From Megascapheus bottae (lineage: Eukaryota > Chordata > Mammalia > Rodentia > Geomyidae), in assembly GCA_024803745.1 (NCBI GenBank), contig JANJXV010000020.1, positions 23,052,777 through 23,116,776 of the forward strand: a stretch of DNA of 64,000 nucleotides, read 5' to 3'. Every line of letters begins with the position of its first letter. Position 1 is the first letter of the stretch. Shown here piece by piece: positions 58,141-64,000 of this stretch. The notes under the pieces were generated by a model. The model did no database searches. It was not told where the DNA came from and was given only the letters and a program-made list of their open reading frames with translations. The position numbers and the translations under genes were made by a program.

Positions 58141-59159
58141 AATCTTCAGCCTATCATAGGGGATATTTCTAAGTTTTAAAGGAGAATCTTTTTTTCCCCT
58201 TATAGAAAAATAATGACCCTATGTCACAGCAGTACTGTGTAGGTGCTAACTGATGTTCAACAAATCCAAATATTTATTGAATAATGTTCACATCACCATT
58301 TACATATCTGAACTTATATATCTAAAATGATAGTGATAGATAAACAGTCATGGATTAATAGTAAACCAGAGCTCAGGTAATGAAACACTCTGAAATTTCT
58401 GTTTTATTGGGTAAATGAAATCATGCACATATTTAATCCTTCAGCTTCAAGTAATGTATGTATGTATTTTTATTGCTAAATTGCAGGTGTCTTTCTTTAA
58501 AAATAATTTCCTTAAATGTAATAAGATTTTTTTAGCTCATATCTGTTAGGTTATTACGGTGTTTTAAAATATCTAGCTTAGATCACTTGAAATTCTTAAA
58601 TTATACTTTAAGTAGCTATTAGCATAATGATATTATCTATTAATAGAGATTCCTACCAGTGTAAAAGTACCTGCAATTTACATGCGACAGAAAACCTGGT
58701 CTGATTAGTGGCATCACAACAAACTCAGCATGACTATTGTAATGACTGCACTTCCCAGCACTGTAATTATCTCCTAAACTTTTATTGGGAACATTGATTG
58801 TCATTTGCTCACTCACTCACTTTGAGAAAATGGAATGATGAACAAGTGCCAGGAGTAAAATCGTGGCTGGTTTGGTTTCTAAAGAAGCCTATTTGTATCA
58901 AGTAGGAGAATATGTGGCTTTTCTGGGTTCAATATAAATGCTAGGTCCCTATTTATTTTAATTACTAAGAATTTCATTGAAGATGGATACAAACGGTGTT
59001 TTTTTTTTTAAGAGAAAACAGTATAGAATGATAATTAGAAGAATATTGGCCCAAATGTCTTATCTTGTCCTCTGCTCATTGTATATTACTTATATTCACA
59101 CGAGTGAAAGTAAGAAGAAGTCTTCTTATCTCTTGATTCCGTTTTACATCCTCTTCATT
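58141..59159. other. Unique sequence; part may be conserved non-coding
   Basis: 58440-58830 is repeat-free and rich in AT homeodomain-like words (TAATTATC, ATTAGCATAATG). No exon recognised. Confidence 0.35.
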
Positions 59160-59310
59160 GCCTGGGTCAGGCCATACTATCACTCTCCTGAAATACTGCA
59201 TTTATCTTCTGACTGGCCTCCCTGCTATGAATGACTTGTCTCTAATCTATTCTCTGTTCTGCAGGTAAAGGGCTTTTTGCAAACAGAAGATCTGATCACG
59301 TTACTCCCTG
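59160..59310 (+). repeat. Possible L2 remnant
   Basis: CTTCTGACTGGCCTCCCTGC, TCTAATCTATTCTCTGTTCT and CACGTTACTCCCTGCTTAAA resemble a 3' L2 segment. Confidence 0.45.
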
Positions 59311-59394
59311 CTTAAAGAACTCTTTTTTTTTTTTTTTTAATCCCGACTAAGCATGGGTCTGATAACAAATGACTTTACAAGCCACCATCATGAT

Positions 59395-59620
59395 TTTTTC
59401 CAAACTCTGCCAATTGTGTATAATAAAGGGACTCAGTGTGATATTTCCATACTGCATATAGCATTGATCATATCCAGCTCTCCTTCACATTATTTCTCTC
59501 TTGTATCCTTCTCCATTTCTAGTAATCACTATTCTGTTTTCAGGTTGGACTTTTTGTCTTAGACTTGTCTCTTTCTGCCACTGTTTTGTAAATCCTGTGA
59601 GACCAGAGTCTAACATGTCT
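59395..59620 (-). repeat. Possible old LINE-1 3' end
   Basis: AATAAAGGGACTCAGTGTGA, TATTTCCATACTGCATATAG and TTCTCCATTTCTAGTAATC resemble a reversed old rodent L1 3' UTR. Confidence 0.4.
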
Positions 59621-59968
59621 AGATCATCCCTAGCAATTAACATGAAACTCTGACTATGGCTCAGGTAGGACTATGAAAAGGAACAGGCCTGCTTCTCAAT
59701 GTTGCTTTTGCTGTCTTTAATTTAGGTTAAAGCAAGTGTCATTTAACTCCAGCAGCTACTTCTAACCATTGTTCCTTACTTCCCCCTCTTCAAGTGGATT
59801 ATTTTTTCTTTTCTGGACAATGTTTCAAAGAACAGAATGACAAGTAAGACTGGTTGTAATTAGATTATTCTAAGCACAGAATATGCAAATATGGGTTAAA
59901 ATGCTTAGTTTGTCTTTCCCCAGAGCCAAACAAAAAGGGTTTGAAGTTGATAGAGGAGAATTGTAGTG

Positions 59969-60011
<43 letters not shown>

Positions 60012-61489
60012 TGCATTGTACTCATCTGTGTGGGGTGAATGTATTGTGCTGTCAGATACTGGGATGGGTTAGCTTTCTTAGAATTAATGATTGCAACTTC
60101 GGATCAAACAATTGCTGAGCTCTGCTTTCTCTGTCAGGGAATGACCCTATGTGTGCCAAAATGGCATATACCAATAGGAGAAAAGTAGAAATTCTAGATT
60201 CTCCTTACTGATCACTGTGATAGTCCAGATTTTATTACTAAAAATATTTTTAAGTTATATTGATTGTGCCTATTTATGTGTTTTCATATGTGGTTGGTAT
60301 TAGACCAAACCAAGTTAGAAGAACATAGCTTAGATTAAGAAAGTGAAATCGCAGAATATGAAACAGGAAACCCAGGATATACAGTCATGGCTAGGTTTTA
60401 GTGATATTGAATGGTTTTGCATTTAAGGAAATCCTTCTTCCATATAATTTTTTGCATATACACACCCTCTTTGTCCAGTTGCCTTGCATCTCCCATTGAG
60501 ACTTCTTTGAAGGGATACTATACAAACTTTGCTGGCTCTTTTATTTCTATTGCAAACAAAGAGGTAATTGTGGAAATGTTTTCCAATTATTGCTTCCTAC
60601 TGCGCAATGCCACAGGCACCTGGAGCAGCATTGGCTCCCTTTGTCTGACAAATGGGTAATGTGCTTAAACAAGTTTAGTGGGTTCCTGCCAGGATGCAGA
60701 CAAACTAAGAAGCAAAGGAAGTCTGACCACTGCCTCTTTCGCTTCCTTCCTGTCCTTCCCCATGCTGGATCCGCATAGTGGAATGCAAAAACTTAGCAAG
60801 CCCCTCACAAGTTGGCTTACTGATAAATTACAAAACAAATGGATGTGTCATTCGCATTTCTTCTTGAGAACTAATTGAGGAGCAGGAGCCTCTCCTCCAC
60901 CCTTCCCACCCTTGCTCAGCTTTAACAATTTTTTCTTTCCTCAGTCCTTGGTTTGGGATGTTAGCCTGGATCTTGTTCCTTTAAATAAAATAGCTGACTT
61001 GACTTGTCTATGACCTCTGGGGATAATTTAATTCTTACAGTGGGGACTGAATAGCCAGACAGCAGCAAATGAAAACTCCTCTTTGAAACCTGCTTCCTAA
61101 CACCCACACCCACACCCACACCCTCCCCCCCCAACTTTCTCACAAACTCACTGTCTTCTCTCTCTCTCACACACACAAGAGACAAAGAGAGATAAGAGAG
61201 ACAAGACTTAGGCTCCTCTGTGATCTCTGGACTCGGGAGAGATTTGGGGCGATATCCAGGCATTAACTGTCATTTTAGTATTTTAATCCATCTTAGAGGT
61301 CAAAGCTATAAATTTCAAAGTCAACTTTTGTATGATCAGGAATGTTTGTGTGTGTTTACAAGTTAAGGTACACTGTGAAAAAGAGAAGTAGGGTCATTAA
61401 ATGATCTCTACAGCTTCTACTTGTATGGAAGAACTATACCTTCATAGAGAAGGAAGACAGAAAGGAAAAGAAACTAACATTAACCAAAT
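59621..61489. other. Unique sequence, no gene seen
   Basis: Contains the (GT)n array listed below, a (CACACC)n patch at about 61101-61124 and CT/CA tracts at 61153-61180. No exon recognised. Confidence 0.4.
59971..60009. repeat. (GT)n microsatellite
   Basis: About 19 GT units. Confidence 0.95.
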
Positions 61490-61650
61490 GTCCAATTAAT
61501 ATCCATGCACTTTGAGTGAACTAGCATATTCAACTCTCATAACAAAGCTGCTATCCCTCTACTTTACAATGAAGACCAGGATTAAGGAGAGCTAGTGATG
61601 TGCTTAAACTCATGCACATGATAAGAGACAGAGAAGTTCAATGTAGCTTT
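61490..61650 (-). repeat. MIR SINE remnant
   Basis: CATATTCAACTCTCATAACA, CTACTTTACAATGAAGACCA and GCTAGTGATGTGCTTAAAC follow the reversed MIR core. Confidence 0.6.
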
Positions 61651-61703
61651 CTTGGATATCAAACAGCATTCCAATTAGATCATTTTAAATTATTGGAGGA
61701 AAT

Positions 61704-61748
61704 CTCCTCCCTCCCCACCCCCCGCCCCCTGCCCTTGCCCACTCCCAG
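61704..61748 (-). other. G-quadruplex-type motif (minus strand)
   Basis: C-runs at 61713-61716, 61718-61723, 61725-61729, 61732-61734 and 61738-61740 give five minus-strand G-runs of three or more with loops of one to three bases, meeting the usual quadruplex sequence rule. Confidence 0.75.
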
Positions 61749-62097
61749 CAAATATACCTTACAGTGGAATGTAGCAATGTGTTTCTACATTAGCATAGCA
61801 ATGTCTTCTCTCTTATTTCTCTGTCTGCTGGTCTTGCCTGCTTTGGAGAGTTCATCACTGTTGGTAGTCCAACAGTACCAAAGAGGTGTATGGTACTAGC
61901 ACATATGCTTTTACACAGAATTAGGAAGAAGAACTGTTTTTACAGTCACAAGAACAAGGATAGGGGATGATCTGCGAGTTCATCCTTATTTTCCTGTCCA
62001 TTCAGAATTGCTTGTATATTTACATTGAGTCATCAATTAATGGTAGTTTTTCCAAGAGCAAAAATAGTAGTTATCTATCTAGGAAATAAAATGCTAT

Positions 62098-62408
62098 GCG
62101 GGGACTGAAGTACAGCTCCACCAAAATGAGCATGTTGAAGTTCTAACCATCAGAGAGGTAATATGAGATCAAAAGAGTAGACTGATCCAACAGGATTGGT
62201 TTCCTTATCAAAAGAGATTCTGTTCTCACTCAGAAAAGAGTGTATGAGGTATATAGCAGAAAGACAAACCAAGAAGGAGCTCTTAGGACAAAGCAAACCT
62301 AATAACACCTTGACTTTGGGCTTTTAGCCCCTGCAATGGTGAAGTACATTTTTGTCCTTCAAGATATCAAATCTGTGATTATTCTGTTATGGCAGCTCAA
62401 ACTAATTA
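62098..62408 (+). mobile_element. MLT1-type solitary LTR
   Basis: GCATGTTGAAGTTCTAACCA, GGAGCTCTTAGGACAAAGCA, AACACCTTGACTTTGGGC and TTCTGTTATGGCAGCTCAAA follow the forward MLT1 order. Confidence 0.72.
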
Positions 62409-62498
62409 TGCATACAAGAAGACTCAAGCTGCAGGTAGCAACCATGAATAGGTTTATTTTCTTTTTCTTGTTCTTTTTTTATTTTATTTTATTTTATT

Positions 62499-62683
62499 GC
62501 CAATCCTGGGGTTTGAACTTGGGGTCTAAGTATTGTTCTTGGACTTTCTCAAGACTAGCACTCTACCACTTGAGTCACAGCACCACTTCCTACTTTTTCT
62601 GTGTATATGGTACCCAGAAATTGAACCCAGGGCTTCGTGTATGGTAGGCAAACACTCTACCACTAGGCCATGCTCCCGACCCC
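62499..62683 (-). mobile_element. IDL-Geo SINE
   Basis: Reversed dimer with moderate divergence: TTGCCAATCCTGGGG, CACTCTACCACTTGAGTC, GGTACCCAGAAATTGAACCC and CTACCACTAGGCC. The tail side has turned into (TTTTA)n at 62478-62498. Confidence 0.9.
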
Positions 62684-62929
62684 GAAAACAGTTTAACAAA
62701 CGAGTTGGTGAAATAGATGAGATATCTATCTAGCTCTTTATCTGTTTATTTGTCTATAATTATAATTATGTCTGCATGTATATTGGCCCTAAGAGCACCG
62801 GGAAAGTCTTTCAGGGCTTTAAGCAATTACCAGTGGAGAAACTGGGTAAATATAATCAAAAGAGTTTCAGAAGACTTAAAACTGAACATGTTTTTAGAAC
62901 CTGGTAATAACCAGCTTATTCACCTTTTA

Positions 62930-63540
62930 TGAGGCTCGATAATGACTATTCATTAAAAAAAACAAACTCCTCGTTTGTATTTTAGTTGTCCAAATAGAAG
63001 TTGGCAAGCCCTTTTTTGATGTTTATTGGAATGACCATGGAAATAATTTTGTATCTTGGGTTCTGTGATAGATTTCCTTTATGAATAAATTTGGGATTAT
63101 TTTTAGAATTTCAAAGCTGGGAGTGCTGTGTGGTCTCAGGATTATTTTTTATTAAACATCGTCTCCTTCACTCTTGGCTGCTTGTCAAGGGCTAGCTGAA
63201 TTCTGCACAGTGGGCTGTCAACATCAGAAATACCATTGAATGACAATAATTAGCATAATTACATATATAACAAGGACAGCACTGGGTTCCAAGTGTATTT
63301 GGCTGATCTTGGTATTTGACTTAACTGACTCAGTTCTGGCATCTTAAAAATAAAACACGATTTTGATAAATACCTTGTTATTACTGGGTACAATCATGCT
63401 GAAAAGAGATTTGGATTTTTGAATAAAGGCGCTTTGAATGAAAAGCTCTATCAATATGTGTTTACAGGTTTATATCTTGAATAGGAAGAAAATCTTCCAT
63501 ACACTCTCAGTTCAAGATTAACTTAGAAATAAAAGCTATT
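62930..63540. promoter_or_regulatory. Candidate conserved non-coding block
   Basis: About 600 bp without recognised repeats, containing AATAATTAGCATAATTAC (about 63245-63262) and other homeodomain-like cores plus TTGACTTAACTGACTCAG (about 63317-63334). Function is inference only. Confidence 0.3.
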
Positions 63541-63868
63541 TAACCATGGTAGACCAGGGGTAGCAAGGTCTTCATTGTTCCACTGTGAGCTGGAGTTGCT
63601 ACCTTTTCCTCACAGAATTTTAGACATGAAAGAGACAGGTTATATATTTTGCTCCCAAAACATTGCCACATGTCTTATTCTTGCTCTATTCTTGCTCTCC
63701 ATTCACGATTTCTCTTCCCAAGGCTTATTAATTCTCTTTCAATGGCACTCTCAAAAGAGATAGAGTGAATCATTTAACAAGAAGAAAATATCAACTATAT
63801 CCAGTCCTCAGTGTTCACTTGAAAGTCACTTTAACGTGGTTTCAACCCTGGTTAAAAGTAAAGAAGAT

Positions 63869-64000
63869 GTCAGGTGCCTAGCAACTCAGGAGATGATGTC
63901 TGAGGATCATGGATCGAAGCCAGTCCAGGTAGGAAAGGACCTGAGAATCATCTCCAATAAACTATCCCCAAATAACCAGACATGGAGCTGTGGCTCACAT
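63869..64000 (+). mobile_element. B1-like/Geo composite SINE, cut by window end
   Basis: Head CAACTCAGGAGATGATGTC and ATCGAAGCCAGTCCAGG, middle CATCTCCAATAAACTATCCC, and the start of the Geo part GGAGCTGTGGCTCACAT. The remainder lies beyond the window. Confidence 0.82.

Noticed and set aside
59262..59280. CTGCAGGTAAAG as an exon boundary
   Set aside because: Acceptor- and donor-like words overlap with no exon between them, and the region resembles an L2 remnant.

Overview
The window looks like mammalian nuclear DNA from a rodent, most probably superfamily Geomyoidea (kangaroo rats, pocket mice, pocket gophers). The main evidence is a short dimeric SINE present in more than ten copies. Its left half is a tRNA-Ala/ID-like monomer with pol III A and B boxes, and its right half is the 'Geo' module. 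I know this IDL-Geo SINE as restricted to Geomyoidea (published from Dipodomys, Chaetodipus and Thomomys). A second SINE class joins the same Geo module to a 7SL/B1-like head. Base composition is AT-rich, with no CpG island, operon or multi-exon coding gene visible. I read the window as an intergenic or deep intronic stretch.

The only recognisable host protein sequence is a minus-strand, intronless retrocopy of ribosomal protein S27 (12689-13042). It has a complete 84-codon frame, a start resembling the 5'TOP transcript start, a polyadenylation signal, an A-rich tail and matching 15-bp target-site duplications. All other long reading frames that I recognise belong to LINE-1.

Layout. 0-6 kb: unique DNA, microsatellites, one MIR and two composite SINEs. 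6.3-8.7 kb: a 5'-truncated L1 (minus) with a decayed ORF2. 10-16 kb: a twin-primed inverted L1, an inverted pair of IDL-Geo SINEs, an ancient L1 carrying the RPS27 retrocopy and a SINE, and two young L1 3' ends. 16.0-20.8 kb: an AT-rich inverted repeat followed by an old L1 (plus) covering much of ORF2 and interrupted by four SINEs. 21-37 kb: mostly unique DNA with MIR, L2, a MaLR LTR, an inverted pair of an older repeat and small L1 pieces. 37.1-37.7 kb: an L1 insertion with an unusually long 50-bp target duplication and a non-L1 5' segment. 40-47 kb: ancient L1s, one with repeated insertions at the same short target sequence, plus many SINEs and long CA/GT/GAAA arrays. 47.5-48.6 kb: repeat-free, CpG-containing sequence that looks like a candidate conserved regulatory block. 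49-64 kb: unique DNA with MLT1-type LTRs, SINEs, a G-quadruplex-type tract and other candidate conserved blocks.

I found no novel multi-gene system. The points worth a second look are the RPS27 retrocopy, the odd retrotransposition structures, the two SINE heads sharing one tail module, the AT-rich inverted repeat and the candidate regulatory blocks. Repeat names come from recognising consensus features by eye; boundaries of old elements are approximate.
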